A stretch of DNA of 49,769 nucleotides from Clostridia bacterium (GCA_017403265.1 JAFQOJ010000064.1:1-49769); one strand, 5' to 3'. Positions 15,525 through 25,686 are shown, counted from the first letter of the stretch. Numbers and translations are program-made. Notes: generated by a model not told the origin, from the sequence alone.

Positions 15525-16397
15525 ATGATATCTGTCTTCACGCCCACGTATAACAGAAAAGAACTTTTAAAAAGATTATATTCGAGCTTATTACAACAAA
15601 CCGATAAAAATTTCGAATGGATAATCGTGGATGATGGTTCTTCCGATAATACAAAAGAACAAGTGGAAAACTGGATTTCTGAGAAAGAAATTGATATAAA
15701 ATATCGCTGTCAAAAAAACTCCGGAAAACATGTAGCTTTTAATAATGGTGTCAATTTGGCTTCGGGGGATTTGTATTTCTGCGTAGATTCTGATGATTTT
15801 CTACCAAATGATGCTATTGAAATAATAAGTAACGCATCAATGGATGAAAACTTTAAATCTGCAATAGGTATAATTGGCTTAAAAATCGATACCAAAGGAA
15901 AACAATTAAGTGACGATTTGCCAAAAAATATTGTACTTTCAAAAACCTATGAACTATCTAATAAATATTCTTGCAAAGGCGAAAAAACAATCATCTATAA
16001 AACAGAAGTTTTAAAAACACATTCTTTCCCTGTTATAGAAAACGAGAAATTTATCGGTGAATGCGTATTGTACGATAAATTGGATGATTTAGGGCCTATG
16101 TACCTTCTTGATAAAGTATTAACTATTTGCGAATACCAAGAAGCTGGTTTGTCAAACCTTTTTTTTAAAATTATGCTGAATAATCCTATTGGATTTAAAG
16201 TTTATCACAAACAACGAATAGATATGGTTTCTTCTTTAAAAGAACGAATAGGGCATGCCACACGCTATAATGCATTTAAATTTATGTCTTCGGATACTAA
16301 ATATAATTATCATGGCAAACACAGAGTGCTTGCTTTCTTGACTATAGGCTTGGGATTTTTATTAAAACTATATTATCTTTCAAAAAAATCTAATTGA
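15525..16397 (+). CDS. glycosyltransferase family 2
   Basis: A 290 aa GT-A glycosyltransferase. It begins ISVFTPTYNRKELLKRL, with WIIVDDGSSDNTKEQ for nucleotide binding, NSGKHVAFNNGV, and the metal site FCVDSDDFLP. The C-terminal third is basic and probably associates with the membrane. The start ATG follows AGAGGATT at a short distance after the previous stop. It is one of several GT2 enzymes in the operon. The NSGKHVAFN form is typical of capsule transferases in Firmicutes, but the donor cannot be read. Confidence 0.88.
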   Translation: MISVFTPTYNRKELLKRLYSSLLQQTDKNFEWIIVDDGSSDNTKEQVENWISEKEIDIKYRCQKNSGKHVAFNNGVNLASGDLYFCVDSDDFLPNDAIEIISNASMDENFKSAIGIIGLKIDTKGKQLSDDLPKNIVLSKTYELSNKYSCKGEKTIIYKTEVLKTHSFPVIENEKFIGECVLYDKLDDLGPMYLLDKVLTICEYQEAGLSNLFFKIMLNNPIGFKVYHKQRIDMVSSLKERIGHATRYNAFKFMSSDTKYNYHGKHRVLAFLTIGLGFLLKLYYLSKKSN

Positions 16398-16409
16398 TGA
16401 GGTTGATTT

Positions 16410-17552
16410 ATGCAATCACTTTTTTACATAGGAATTCTATCGATTCTATGGGTAGTAAATCTTTTTAACGGAACAGGTCTTGATGCTGTTTATCATGTTA
16501 CTGACTATGCAAAAATAATAATTATTACATTAACGGCGTTTTCAATTTGTTCTTCTTTCCAAACAAAAGGAGATATACGTATAAAACGTTCTGATTTTAA
16601 TATTTATGGCGGTATGTTGCTTGTTTTTGTTAGTAGTAGCATAATCAATGGTTTTGGAATGCAAGCACTTGATTATTTATGGGTTTTCTGTATTATTTAT
16701 TTGCTTTCAAAAATTCCTATAAATAATACAATTTTATTATGGACGGGTTTGATTTACGGATTTTTAGGTGCCGTAATCCTTTATATATATAATTTTGGGA
16801 ATCTTCTTGATGGTTGGAACGAAAACTCTATCGCAATGCTTGGAATGCATAGCTTCTTAATACTTATAGTGCCATTCTTTGACCGAACAAGTATTAGAAG
16901 CAAAGTTATGTTACTTGTTACAACCGCATTATTTTCATACCTTATTTCTCCTACCAATTCTCGTTCGGGAATTTTGTTTTTAATTATTGCAACGCTATTC
17001 GCATTGAATATTTTACCAAGAAATTTATTAACTAACGGGAAATATCGACTTGTTTTATTACTCTTTATACCGTTAATAATTGTTGGAGTCGTTTGCTTAA
17101 TTGCGAATTCACATTTCTTTGATTCTTTAAACAATTGGAGTATAACAAAATTTCACAAACCAATTTTTAACGGACGCGACGAAATTTGGCTTGAAGGCTT
17201 TGAAATGCTATTTAAAAACCTGTTTATCGGTTGTGGAAATCTTATAACTCTTAACTGGCATAACAGTGCAATACACTGTCTTACTGCCTATGGCATAGTT
17301 GGCTACTCTTTTTGGTTGGCAAGCTTTCACAAACTTTTATACTCAGCTAAAGAATGGTTCGAAGACTCCGTTGTTTGCGGTTGCTTCATTTCATTTTTAG
17401 TTCTTTGGATTCAGCAATCGGTTGAATTGGGATTTATATCAAATTCTCCAAGCCTATTACCATATATTATTTTAGGGCTTATGTTAGGAAGAATTTGGTT
17501 TTTAAATAATATAACTACGACTACTTTGGATAAGGAAAGAAAATATGCCTAA
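16410..17552 (+). CDS. Wzy-like O-antigen/capsule polymerase
   Basis: A 380 aa protein with about ten hydrophobic segments and one larger external loop near residues 245-290. The loop contains NGRDEIWLEGFEM and LNWHNSAIHCLTAYG, the arginine- and histidine-containing loop features of the Wzy/WaaL superfamily. It would join undecaprenyl-linked repeat units after they are flipped by the Wzx protein at 22981. No Wzz-type chain length regulator or tyrosine kinase is present in the window. The last 8 bases overlap the next glycosyltransferase gene. Confidence 0.82.
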   Translation: MQSLFYIGILSILWVVNLFNGTGLDAVYHVTDYAKIIIITLTAFSICSSFQTKGDIRIKRSDFNIYGGMLLVFVSSSIINGFGMQALDYLWVFCIIYLLSKIPINNTILLWTGLIYGFLGAVILYIYNFGNLLDGWNENSIAMLGMHSFLILIVPFFDRTSIRSKVMLLVTTALFSYLISPTNSRSGILFLIIATLFALNILPRNLLTNGKYRLVLLLFIPLIIVGVVCLIANSHFFDSLNNWSITKFHKPIFNGRDEIWLEGFEMLFKNLFIGCGNLITLNWHNSAIHCLTAYGIVGYSFWLASFHKLLYSAKEWFEDSVVCGCFISFLVLWIQQSVELGFISNSPSLLPYIILGLMLGRIWFLNNITTTTLDKERKYA

Positions 17553-18549
17553 AATCAGCGTAATTATCCCCGTCTATAATGCAGAGGGACTTTTAACAAA
17601 ATGTGTCGAATCTGTTTTTGCTCAAACCGAAATTGATATTGAAGTCATTCTAGTGAATGACGGTTCTACCGATAATAGCGGCACACTATGTGATGAGTTT
17701 GCTCAAAAAGACAGCAGAATAAAAGTAATCCATCAAGAAAATCAAGGAGTAAGTGCCGCCCGCAATAATGCACTTGCACAAGCCACTGGCGATTTCATCG
17801 GCTTTGTAGATTCGGATGATTATGTTCACAGCAATATGTTCAAAAAAATGCTTAAAACGGCAGAAGAAACCAACGCAGATATTGTTATGTGCGATGCACT
17901 TACAGTGTACGACAACGGCAAAACCGAGCTGGATACGATAATGCAGTTATCAGAAAATCGAATTTTGGAAAAATTCGATTTTACGCCATCGTTATTATTG
18001 GAGATGGCGGGTTCCGCTTGGCGTTGTATCTATAAAAATAATAGATGCAACGACAAGCTATGCAAGCAAACGCTTGCATTTCCGCTTGGCGTAAAATTTT
18101 CAGAAGACCGAATTTTTAATATTTATGCCCTTGGATATGCAAAAAAAATTGCTTATCTTAAAGAACCGCTTTATTACCGATATGTAAACTTAAAAAGCGC
18201 GGTACACCGTTTTCACAGCGATTATTTTGAAGCTTATAAAAAAGCTAAATTTGAGACCGAAAAGGCTATAAAATCCGCTTGGAATGATGATGAAAAATAT
18301 CAAAAGGCATACTTGTCTCAGTTTATTACAGGCTCACTTATGGCGATAAATAACTATTATTACAAAACCTCGCCCCTCTCTTCAAAAGAGAGACGACAAG
18401 CAGTTATTGATTTGTGTAATGATAAAACCCTGCGGGAAGCCATTAAAACAAAGGGCGTTACTTCAAATCATGAGAAGTGGATACTTGGTAAAAATTACAA
18501 TTTACTAATTCTTTATGCAAAATTAGCAAATTTTAAACACAGGAGATAA
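17545..18549 (+). CDS. glycosyltransferase family 2 (EpsJ-like)
   Basis: A 334 aa GT-A glycosyltransferase with PKISVIIPVYNAEG, VILVNDGSTDNSG, NQGVSAARNNAL and the metal site FVDSDDYVH. The second half has the alpha-helical extension common in EpsJ/CpsI-like enzymes, including FSEDRIFN (catalytic-base region). Its ATG lies inside the end of the polymerase gene, overlapping by 8 bases, so translation is coupled. Confidence 0.88.
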   Translation: MPKISVIIPVYNAEGLLTKCVESVFAQTEIDIEVILVNDGSTDNSGTLCDEFAQKDSRIKVIHQENQGVSAARNNALAQATGDFIGFVDSDDYVHSNMFKKMLKTAEETNADIVMCDALTVYDNGKTELDTIMQLSENRILEKFDFTPSLLLEMAGSAWRCIYKNNRCNDKLCKQTLAFPLGVKFSEDRIFNIYALGYAKKIAYLKEPLYYRYVNLKSAVHRFHSDYFEAYKKAKFETEKAIKSAWNDDEKYQKAYLSQFITGSLMAINNYYYKTSPLSSKERRQAVIDLCNDKTLREAIKTKGVTSNHEKWILGKNYNLLILYAKLANFKHRR

Positions 18550-18552
18550 CTT

Positions 18553-19557
18553 ATGCCAAAAATCAGTGTGGTAATGCCAGCATATAATGCAGAAAAATAT
18601 ATTGCCGAAGCAATTGAAAGCATATTGGCTCAAACGTACAAAGATTTTGAATTTATTATCATAAATGACGGCTCAACTGACAAAACCGAAGAAATTATCT
18701 TATCTTACAATGACGAGCGTATTGTATATCTTAAAAACGAAAAAAATATGGGTATTGTTTATACTCTCAATCGCGGATTAGAAATTGCAAAAGGCGAATT
18801 TATTGCCCGTATGGATTCAGATGATATTTCTTTACCCAACCGTTTCGAAAAACAGTTATCCTTTCTTAAAACGCATAAAGATATTGCTGTTTTGGGCACG
18901 TCTTTCACCATTTTTGGCGAAGGAATTGAAAACTATCCATTCATCTTTTCCAGTAACTCCAAACGCGCCAAGGCAGAGCTTTTCTTCAACTCTTCATTAG
19001 GTCATCCGTCGGTAATAATTAAAAAATCGGCGCTTGATAACAATTCCTTACGATACGAAGAAGAATATAAAGGCTTGGAAGATTTTGTTCTTTGGTGGCG
19101 AATTGCAAAATATGGCAATATCGCGTCCCTTAAAGAGCCTTTGCTAAAATATCGGAAGCACAAAAAACAAATAACCTCTTCTCGCGACTTCGCTTTCGAA
19201 CAGAAATTTAAGAAGTTTCTCTTAGAAAGAGTGAATGTCTTTGATATTAATTATACAAATACCGAATTTGACTCGCTATTAAAATATTGCTTAGGGTTCT
19301 ACGACGTTTTAATTATAAATGATATCAAAAATCTAGTATCCTTATTTAAAAAGCTTTTAAAAGCCAACAAAAAACAAAAATACTTTAATAGGTATTATTT
19401 TAAAAAAGTTTTAGGCCTCGCGGTTACATATTCTATCAGCTTTTTAAATATAAGCGACAACGATAAATATAAGCTTCGTTTCTATGCATTTAAAAACGGT
19501 GTTATTTCTACCGAATTGTTTTTAAAATTAACCGCACATAAAATTTTAAAACATTAA
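18553..19557 (+). CDS. glycosyltransferase family 2
   Basis: A 334 aa GT-A glycosyltransferase. It has PKISVVMPAYNAEKYI, FIIINDGSTDKTEE, NMGIVYTLNRGL and the metal site ARMDSDDISLPNRF. An acceptor segment EDFVLWWRIAKYG matches the place of the catalytic base. It follows the previous GT2 by 3 bases. Its N-terminal half is close in pattern to the GT2 at 13412, and the C-terminal 120 residues are a basic, weakly hydrophobic extension. The sugar is unknown. Confidence 0.88.
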   Translation: MPKISVVMPAYNAEKYIAEAIESILAQTYKDFEFIIINDGSTDKTEEIILSYNDERIVYLKNEKNMGIVYTLNRGLEIAKGEFIARMDSDDISLPNRFEKQLSFLKTHKDIAVLGTSFTIFGEGIENYPFIFSSNSKRAKAELFFNSSLGHPSVIIKKSALDNNSLRYEEEYKGLEDFVLWWRIAKYGNIASLKEPLLKYRKHKKQITSSRDFAFEQKFKKFLLERVNVFDINYTNTEFDSLLKYCLGFYDVLIINDIKNLVSLFKKLLKANKKQKYFNRYYFKKVLGLAVTYSISFLNISDNDKYKLRFYAFKNGVISTELFLKLTAHKILKH

Positions 19558-19570
19558 TAAAGGTGTTCTA

Positions 19571-20743
19571 ATGAATATTTCCCATATTAACTGTTGTGGC
19601 TGCGGCGCTTGTGCCGAGGTGTGTCCCAAAAACTGCATAAAGCTTACACACAACAACGAAGGCTTTTTAAAAGCCGAAATTGATGCCAACCTTTGCATAA
19701 ATTGTGGCCTGTGCATTAAAACTTGCCCCACAAATACCACCGAAAATTCCAATAATACTATTTCGGCGTTTCAAGGCTATAACAATGATGAAAAAGTTAA
19801 AAGTAATTCTACCTCAGGCGGTATTTTTTACGAAATAGCAAAATCGGTTATTTTAAACGACGGTGTAGTTTACGGTGCCGCTTACAAAAATGACCTTTCA
19901 ATCGGTCACGTTAGAGTGGATAATATAACCGACCTTGTAAGGCTTCAAGGCTCAAAATATGCACAAAGCACAGTAAACAAATGTTACTCGGACATAAAAA
20001 CTGATTTAGAAGATGGAAAAACAGTTTTGTTTTCGGGTACTCCATGTCAGGTAGCCGCTGTAAATAATCTTTTTAAATCACAGTTTGCCGCTCAATTACT
20101 CACTGTGGATTTAATTTGCCACGGCGTGCCCTCCCAAAAGCTTTTTACCGATTATATAAAATATATTGAAAAATCAAAAAAATCAAAAATTAAATCCTAT
20201 CAATTTCGCTGCAAAGAAAAATCTACCGATTTTATAAGCTACAATACAAAAATAGTTTTCTTGAAGGCTAAAAATCCAAAAACCATAATCATCGACGGCA
20301 ACGAAGATCCATATGTTTTAAGGTTTTTATCTAATTCACTTCAAAACGATATATGCTTTGAATGTCCTTTTGCAACCGAAAGCAGGTGCTCCGACATCAC
20401 CCTAGGTGATTTTTGGGGATTTGAAAAAGCATTTCCCGAAAAGGAGAGTATTGGCAAAAAAGGTGTTTCGCTAATACTTGTGAACACTCCACTCGGCGCC
20501 GATTTATTGGATAACATTTCAAACGTCACATGTGAAAAAATACAACGCGACGATTATATAGCTTATAATTCGCATCTAACAAAACCGGCGGATAAAAATA
20601 AACAGCGTGATATTTTGTATAATCACTATGCCAAAAGCGGTTTTACAAAAACATTTTATAATAAATATTTCCTTCCACACAAATATAAAGAATATATCTT
20701 AAAAAGGCGTATTTGGAGGTTAATTAAGTGGATAAAAAAATAG
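19571..20743 (+). CDS. FrhB/FdhB-like iron-sulfur protein of glycan loci
   Basis: A 390 aa protein of the coenzyme F420 hydrogenase/dehydrogenase beta-subunit family. Two ferredoxin-type 4Fe-4S motifs open it: C8, C11, C14, C18-P and C42, C45, C48, C52-P. The FrhB-like domain follows (TSGGIFYEIAKSV, SGTPCQVAAVN, DLICHGVPS, TLGDFWGFEKA), with further cysteines at CFECPFATESRC. Members next to pyruvyl transferases occur in many anaerobe glycan loci. They are not expected to use F420 there, and their reaction is not established. It overlaps the pyruvyl transferase by 16 bases, so the two are probably made and used together, perhaps for a reductive step on a sugar. Confidence 0.87.
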   Translation: MNISHINCCGCGACAEVCPKNCIKLTHNNEGFLKAEIDANLCINCGLCIKTCPTNTTENSNNTISAFQGYNNDEKVKSNSTSGGIFYEIAKSVILNDGVVYGAAYKNDLSIGHVRVDNITDLVRLQGSKYAQSTVNKCYSDIKTDLEDGKTVLFSGTPCQVAAVNNLFKSQFAAQLLTVDLICHGVPSQKLFTDYIKYIEKSKKSKIKSYQFRCKEKSTDFISYNTKIVFLKAKNPKTIIIDGNEDPYVLRFLSNSLQNDICFECPFATESRCSDITLGDFWGFEKAFPEKESIGKKGVSLILVNTPLGADLLDNISNVTCEKIQRDDYIAYNSHLTKPADKNKQRDILYNHYAKSGFTKTFYNKYFLPHKYKEYILKRRIWRLIKWIKK

Positions 20744-21789
20744 GGATTCTTACTTACCACGATTCCGATAATTATGGCTCGGTGCTTCAAGCTTATGCCT
20801 TGAGCCATTACATTGGAGGATTGGGTACTGACTGTGAAATAATTGATTACCGCAAAGATGCGGTCAAAGAATTATACAGTATATGGAAACGCCCCACCTC
20901 TCGCAATGCTGTTTTAACCGACATTTTTCAAATACCATATTATACTAAGCTTAAAAAGCGTAAGAATAATTTTGAAAATTTCCGTAAAAATTATTTACCT
21001 CTTAGCAATACTCTATACACAAAACAGGGCGATTTAAAAAGCAGCCAATACGATTTATACGTTGTCGGCAGCGATCAGGTGTGGAACATAAATATTGTTG
21101 ACTTTGATAGCTCATATCTTTTGGATTTTACTGAAAAAAAGAAATTTTCCTATGCAGCAAGCTTTGGTAGTAGCATAAAAAGCCCCGACTCTTTCCGCAA
21201 ATATGAATCTTTATTTCAAAAATTCGACAAAATCACGGTTAGGGAAATTGCGGGGAAAAATTTATGCGAAAATGAATTAGGCCTTTTGGCTGACTTGGTT
21301 TGCGACCCTGTTTTTTTACTTAGTGCTGACGAATGGCGCAAAATAAAATCTACCGACACTATAAAAGAAGATTATATCTTTTGCTATTTTGCAGGTGGTG
21401 TTTCAAAAGAAATGGAAGAATTTTCAAAAAATCTTGCCCGTAAACATAACTGTAAGCGTGTTATCGTTATGTTCGACTGGCACGACTGGAACAAAAAAGA
21501 CCAAATAAAAAATTACGAAAGCGGACCGCAGGAATTTCTCACCCTGCTTGATAATGCTAAATTCGTTTGCACTAACTCATTTCACGGTACAGCGTTTTCT
21601 ATTATCTTGAATAAAAACTTTTTCATTGACGGAAGTTATAGTGATCTGCGCATCAAAACCTTACTCAATATATCAAACAAAAATGAAGCCCTTATAAATT
21701 CCAAAGAATTCGATGAAATTGGAGAATCGCCAAATTCTCTTAAAGAATTGATTGAATTTTCCAAAAAAGTAATTTCAGAAGAGGTTTAG
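20728..21789 (+). CDS. polysaccharide pyruvyl transferase family protein
   Basis: A 353 aa protein of the CsaB/WcaK family, which puts a pyruvate ketal from phosphoenolpyruvate onto a sugar. It has the N-terminal IGILTYHDSDNYGSVLQAYAL, YVVGSDQVWN, the serine-rich SYAASFGSS, and the C-terminal VCTNSFHGTAFSIIL, all standard for the family. The start is a GTG at 20728 with TGGAGG 8 bases before it, placed inside the end of the FrhB-like gene. A pyruvyl group would add negative charge to the glycan. Confidence 0.9.
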   Translation: MDKKIGILTYHDSDNYGSVLQAYALSHYIGGLGTDCEIIDYRKDAVKELYSIWKRPTSRNAVLTDIFQIPYYTKLKKRKNNFENFRKNYLPLSNTLYTKQGDLKSSQYDLYVVGSDQVWNINIVDFDSSYLLDFTEKKKFSYAASFGSSIKSPDSFRKYESLFQKFDKITVREIAGKNLCENELGLLADLVCDPVFLLSADEWRKIKSTDTIKEDYIFCYFAGGVSKEMEEFSKNLARKHNCKRVIVMFDWHDWNKKDQIKNYESGPQEFLTLLDNAKFVCTNSFHGTAFSIILNKNFFIDGSYSDLRIKTLLNISNKNEALINSKEFDEIGESPNSLKELIEFSKKVISEEV

Positions 21790-21791
21790 AT

Positions 21792-22964
21792 ATGAATATT
21801 TTATTTGTCACAGCTTCATTAGGTTTAGGCGGTTCGGAAAAATGTATGGCCGAAATGATTCGCCGTATAGACTTAACCAAATATAATGTGACTATTTTAT
21901 CTTTAATTAAAGGCAGTTATATATACCGTTTTGACGAAAGAATACGGGTGATAAACGGTGTTTACCCCATCGCCGAAATGACCGCCCCCACAAAACAATA
22001 TGTTTTAAATATCAAAAACTGGAAATCACCAAAAAAAATCATTTCTAAAATCAAAATGGCTCTTGAGTGTAAAAATCCGAAGTATCATATCGGCGAATAT
22101 ATTTGGGAAAACATTAAGCCCTTTGTCAAAAATTTTGACGATGAATTCGATGCAGTTATAGGCTACGGTCAAGGTATGGCAACTTATTTTACCATAGATA
22201 AAGTTACTCGCGCCAAAAAGAAAATCTTATGGCTAAATACTGATTTAGTCAAAGCCCATTACAATATAGATTATATATCTAATTTTTACAATCAAGCCGA
22301 TGCAATTGCTGCAGATAGCCAAAACGGAAAAAAGTTAATATCCATCTTATTCCCTAAAATGGCCAACAAAACCGTTTGTGTTCCAAATATGCTAAACGTA
22401 GATGACATAAAGGAAAAATCAGCATTATATCATCCCGAAATTGATAATACCTGCACTTCTATTTTAACTGTAGGCAGATTGTGTGAAGCTAAAGCTATTC
22501 ACTTAGCTGTTGAAGCCGCTACTATTTTAAAGAATGCGGGATACAATTTTAAATGGTATATTGTCGGTGACGGAAGCGACCGCTCAAAAATTTCTGCCAA
22601 AATTAATGAACTGGGCGTAGCGGACCGCTTCATTTTGCTCGGTTCTAATAACAATCCTTATCCCTGGTTTGCAAACTGTGATATTTACGTTCAAACCTCC
22701 ATCTATGAGGGCAGTTGTATGACCATAAACGAAGCCATGATTTTCTCTAAACCGATTGTTACAACCAATTTTGAAGCTGCTTATGAAAAAATCACCGAAA
22801 ACAACGGAATAATTACCGAGATGAATGGTGGGTCCATTGCTAACGCAATAAAAAAATTATTAGACAACCCCGCTCTCAAAAACAGTTTGTCAGAATTTTT
22901 ATCCGAAAATCAACCAGATTATGACAATTATCTAGCTGTTTTTTACTCGCTTTTAAACTCTTGA
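21792..22964 (+). CDS. glycosyltransferase family 4 (GT-B)
   Basis: A 390 aa GT-B enzyme. The N-terminal domain starts MNILFVTASLGLGGSEKC. The donor domain begins near SILTVGRLCEAKAIHLA and contains FILLGSNNNPYPWFANCD and SIYEGSCMTINEAM, the EX7E region of GT4 enzymes. It follows the pyruvyl transferase by 2 bases and precedes the flippase by 16. It probably adds a late sugar of the repeat unit. Confidence 0.9.
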   Translation: MNILFVTASLGLGGSEKCMAEMIRRIDLTKYNVTILSLIKGSYIYRFDERIRVINGVYPIAEMTAPTKQYVLNIKNWKSPKKIISKIKMALECKNPKYHIGEYIWENIKPFVKNFDDEFDAVIGYGQGMATYFTIDKVTRAKKKILWLNTDLVKAHYNIDYISNFYNQADAIAADSQNGKKLISILFPKMANKTVCVPNMLNVDDIKEKSALYHPEIDNTCTSILTVGRLCEAKAIHLAVEAATILKNAGYNFKWYIVGDGSDRSKISAKINELGVADRFILLGSNNNPYPWFANCDIYVQTSIYEGSCMTINEAMIFSKPIVTTNFEAAYEKITENNGIITEMNGGSIANAIKKLLDNPALKNSLSEFLSENQPDYDNYLAVFYSLLNS

Positions 22965-22980
22965 CTGAAGGCAGGCATTT

Positions 22981-24501
22981 ATGCGTATTAAAAAATCGTT
23001 AACCAACATAATGACAGGACTTGCAGGCCAGTTATTCCTCACAATTACCGGCTTTGTCACTCGTACTGTTTTTATATCTCAGCTAGGCTCTACCTACCTT
23101 GGAGTAAGTGGACTGTTTTCTAACGTGCTTACAATCCTTTCCTTCGCTGAATTGGGTATCGGACAAGCAATTGTCTTCAGCTTATACAAACCGATTGCCG
23201 AAAATGATCAGGAAAAAATTTGCACACTAATGGATTTGTATGCAAAAGTATATAGAGCGTTATTTTTCATTGTGCTAATTTTAGGCTTTGCAATTTTACC
23301 ATTTTTACCTTATATAATAGCCGATATCGACGCTGTTCCGCATATTAGAATTATCTACTCTATGTATGTGGCAAACTCGGCGTTCTCCTATCTTTTTTCC
23401 TATCGCTCCACCTTTATAACCGCGACTCAAAACAACCATATAATCAATATTTTCAACATACTGTCAAGCCTTTTTTTATCCGTTTCACAAATAGCAACAC
23501 TCTATTTATTTAAAAATTATTTTGTATATCTTTCCTTACAAATAGGATTTGGCGTTTTAACCAACTTTGTAATATACATATATTCAAACAAAAAATTCCC
23601 ATTCTTAAAAAACAAGAATGCAAAACCGCTCCCCAAAGAAGAATTTAACAGTATTAAGAAAAACGTTGGGGCATTAGTCATATATAAAATCGGCACCATT
23701 GCCCTTAATTCAACCGATAATATCATCATATCGGCATTTATCGGTATTAAAACGGTGGGGTATTATTCAAACTACCATTTACTTGAAATTTCAGTACGCG
23801 GTGTTTTATCAACTATTTTCGGTAACTTGACTGCCAGCATAGGCAATTTAAATGCAAGTGATGATGACGACCAAAAATATTTTATGTTCAACGTTATAAA
23901 TTTAGCTACTTTTTGGTTTTATGGTGTTTGCTCTATTTGTTTGCTAATTTGTATGACGCCGTTTGTAAAAGTATGGATCGGTGAAGAATATTTACTCTCT
24001 TTCCCCGTAGTTGCTATAATGTGTGCCAATTTCTACGTTGCAGGTATGCTCTTTTCTTCCTTCAATTACAGACAAACAATGGGACTTTTTACAAAAGGTA
24101 AGCTTAGACCTATTATTAGCGCAATCATCAACCTTGTTGTATCTATTGTACTCGCACAAGTTTGGGGACTCACCGGTGTGTTTGTCGGTACAATTATTGC
24201 AAGACTTACTACAAACGCTTGGTACGACCCATATTTAGTATTTAAATACGGGCTTAAAAAATCCCCCGCTAAATATTTTATAGACTATATTATGAAAGCT
24301 TTAATTCTTATTGCAACGGCTATCCTTTGCCTTTTTGTGACAAGCTATATCCCTGACATTAATATTTTTACTGTATTACTAAAGGCAATCGTAACCTTTA
24401 TTATTTCAAACGGTGTTATCCTTGTCGTCAATTTCAGAACAAAAGAATTTAAATATCTTTTAGGCGTTGTGAAAAACTTTAAATCCATTATCAAACATTA
24501 A
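22981..24501 (+). CDS. Wzx-type polysaccharide flippase
   Basis: A 506 aa integral membrane protein with 12-14 hydrophobic segments in the polysaccharide transport branch of the MOP superfamily. The N-terminal region has FVTRTVFISQLGSTYLG and LSFAELGIGQAI, typical of Wzx proteins of Gram-positive capsule loci. The middle has TDNIIISAFIG. It would move undecaprenyl-linked repeat units to the outer face, where the Wzy-like protein at 16410 polymerises them. Confidence 0.92.
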   Translation: MRIKKSLTNIMTGLAGQLFLTITGFVTRTVFISQLGSTYLGVSGLFSNVLTILSFAELGIGQAIVFSLYKPIAENDQEKICTLMDLYAKVYRALFFIVLILGFAILPFLPYIIADIDAVPHIRIIYSMYVANSAFSYLFSYRSTFITATQNNHIINIFNILSSLFLSVSQIATLYLFKNYFVYLSLQIGFGVLTNFVIYIYSNKKFPFLKNKNAKPLPKEEFNSIKKNVGALVIYKIGTIALNSTDNIIISAFIGIKTVGYYSNYHLLEISVRGVLSTIFGNLTASIGNLNASDDDDQKYFMFNVINLATFWFYGVCSICLLICMTPFVKVWIGEEYLLSFPVVAIMCANFYVAGMLFSSFNYRQTMGLFTKGKLRPIISAIINLVVSIVLAQVWGLTGVFVGTIIARLTTNAWYDPYLVFKYGLKKSPAKYFIDYIMKALILIATAILCLFVTSYIPDINIFTVLLKAIVTFIISNGVILVVNFRTKEFKYLLGVVKNFKSIIKH

Positions 24502-24519
24502 ATCAAAGGTGCGATTATA

Positions 24520-25665
24520 ATGTCATTTATAGAAAAACTGAAACTCTTGCGGTTAAAGTTATATATCTTCCTTTTTAGATGCCGCAAATTAGAAAATAAT
24601 AAAATAATTTTTTGGGCAAACAACTTTAAGCATTTCGGCGACAGTCCAAAATATATCGCGCTCTATTTACTTAAGCATTACCCGGGAAAATTCGATTTGG
24701 TATGGATTTTTGAAAACGGTAAAGAAATACCCGAAGACTTGCCGGAAGGAATCCGCGTGGTAAAATATTTTTCACTTGACTATCTTCGCGAATTACATAC
24801 TGCTAAATTTGTTATTTGCAACGCAAGAACCGGACAGGGCCATATGTGGTACAAACGTAAAGGTCAAAGATATATCCAAACCTGGCACAGCTCTTTGCGA
24901 CTTAAAAAAATCGAAGGCGATGCTCCAACCTTGCCGCAAAGCTATGTTGAAGCTGCTAAAGCCGATTCTAAAAAAATTGATTTATTGCTTTCGGGCTGCG
25001 AATTTAGTACAAATATTTTTAAAAATGCATTTTGGTATAGCGGTGAAATTGCAAAATTCGGCACACCCCGTTCAGACGTTTTAATAAACGGCTCAACAGA
25101 AACAAAAGAAAAGGTGTTCGAGCATTATGGCATCGCCCAAAACAACAAGCTTTTATTATATGCCCCCACCTTCCGCGACAATAAAAATGCCGACATTTTT
25201 GGTATGGATTTTGAGAAGCTTAGTAGCACTCTTGCAAAAGGTGAAAATAATTGGTCAGTCGGTTGTCGATTACACCCCAATATTACCGATAACCTTTCTA
25301 ACGAATTCGCAATCTCTATGTCTAAATATTCCGATATGCAGGAGCTTGTCGCAGCAGCAGATATACTTATTACCGATTATTCCTCCTGTATGTTCGATAT
25401 GGCGGTTGCCAACAAGCTTTGCATTTTATATGCTCCCGATTTGCAAAGCTACACCTCAAACGAACGTGGCTTGTACTTTGATATCAGCGAGCTTCCTTTC
25501 CCAATTGCGAAAAATATGGATGAACTGTTAAAAATCATCGAAAACTTTGATAATAAACAATACGAGTCAGACCTTAAAGCATTTATGAATAAAATCGGCT
25601 CTTATGAAGACGGAAATGCTTCTAAAATGGTGGCCGAATATATCATTAAGAATACTAATAAATAA
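24520..25665 (+). CDS. CDP-glycerol glycerophosphotransferase family protein (TagB-like)
   Basis: A 381 aa GT-B-like transferase of the TagB/TagF family. Recognised features are the GH-type loop YIQTWHSSLRLKKI and the LYAPTFRDN strand, with CRLHPN and the donor-binding ITDYSSCMFDMAV near the C-terminus. It transfers a polyol phosphate, usually glycerol phosphate from CDP-glycerol, to an acceptor. The next gene makes CDP-glycerol, which supports that donor. No membrane helix is seen, so it probably associates peripherally. In this operon it would decorate the repeat unit rather than make a long teichoic chain, but this is inferred. Confidence 0.87.
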   Translation: MSFIEKLKLLRLKLYIFLFRCRKLENNKIIFWANNFKHFGDSPKYIALYLLKHYPGKFDLVWIFENGKEIPEDLPEGIRVVKYFSLDYLRELHTAKFVICNARTGQGHMWYKRKGQRYIQTWHSSLRLKKIEGDAPTLPQSYVEAAKADSKKIDLLLSGCEFSTNIFKNAFWYSGEIAKFGTPRSDVLINGSTETKEKVFEHYGIAQNNKLLLYAPTFRDNKNADIFGMDFEKLSSTLAKGENNWSVGCRLHPNITDNLSNEFAISMSKYSDMQELVAAADILITDYSSCMFDMAVANKLCILYAPDLQSYTSNERGLYFDISELPFPIAKNMDELLKIIENFDNKQYESDLKAFMNKIGSYEDGNASKMVAEYIIKNTNK

Positions 25666-25686
25666 TCTCAATATTGGTGAAATATT

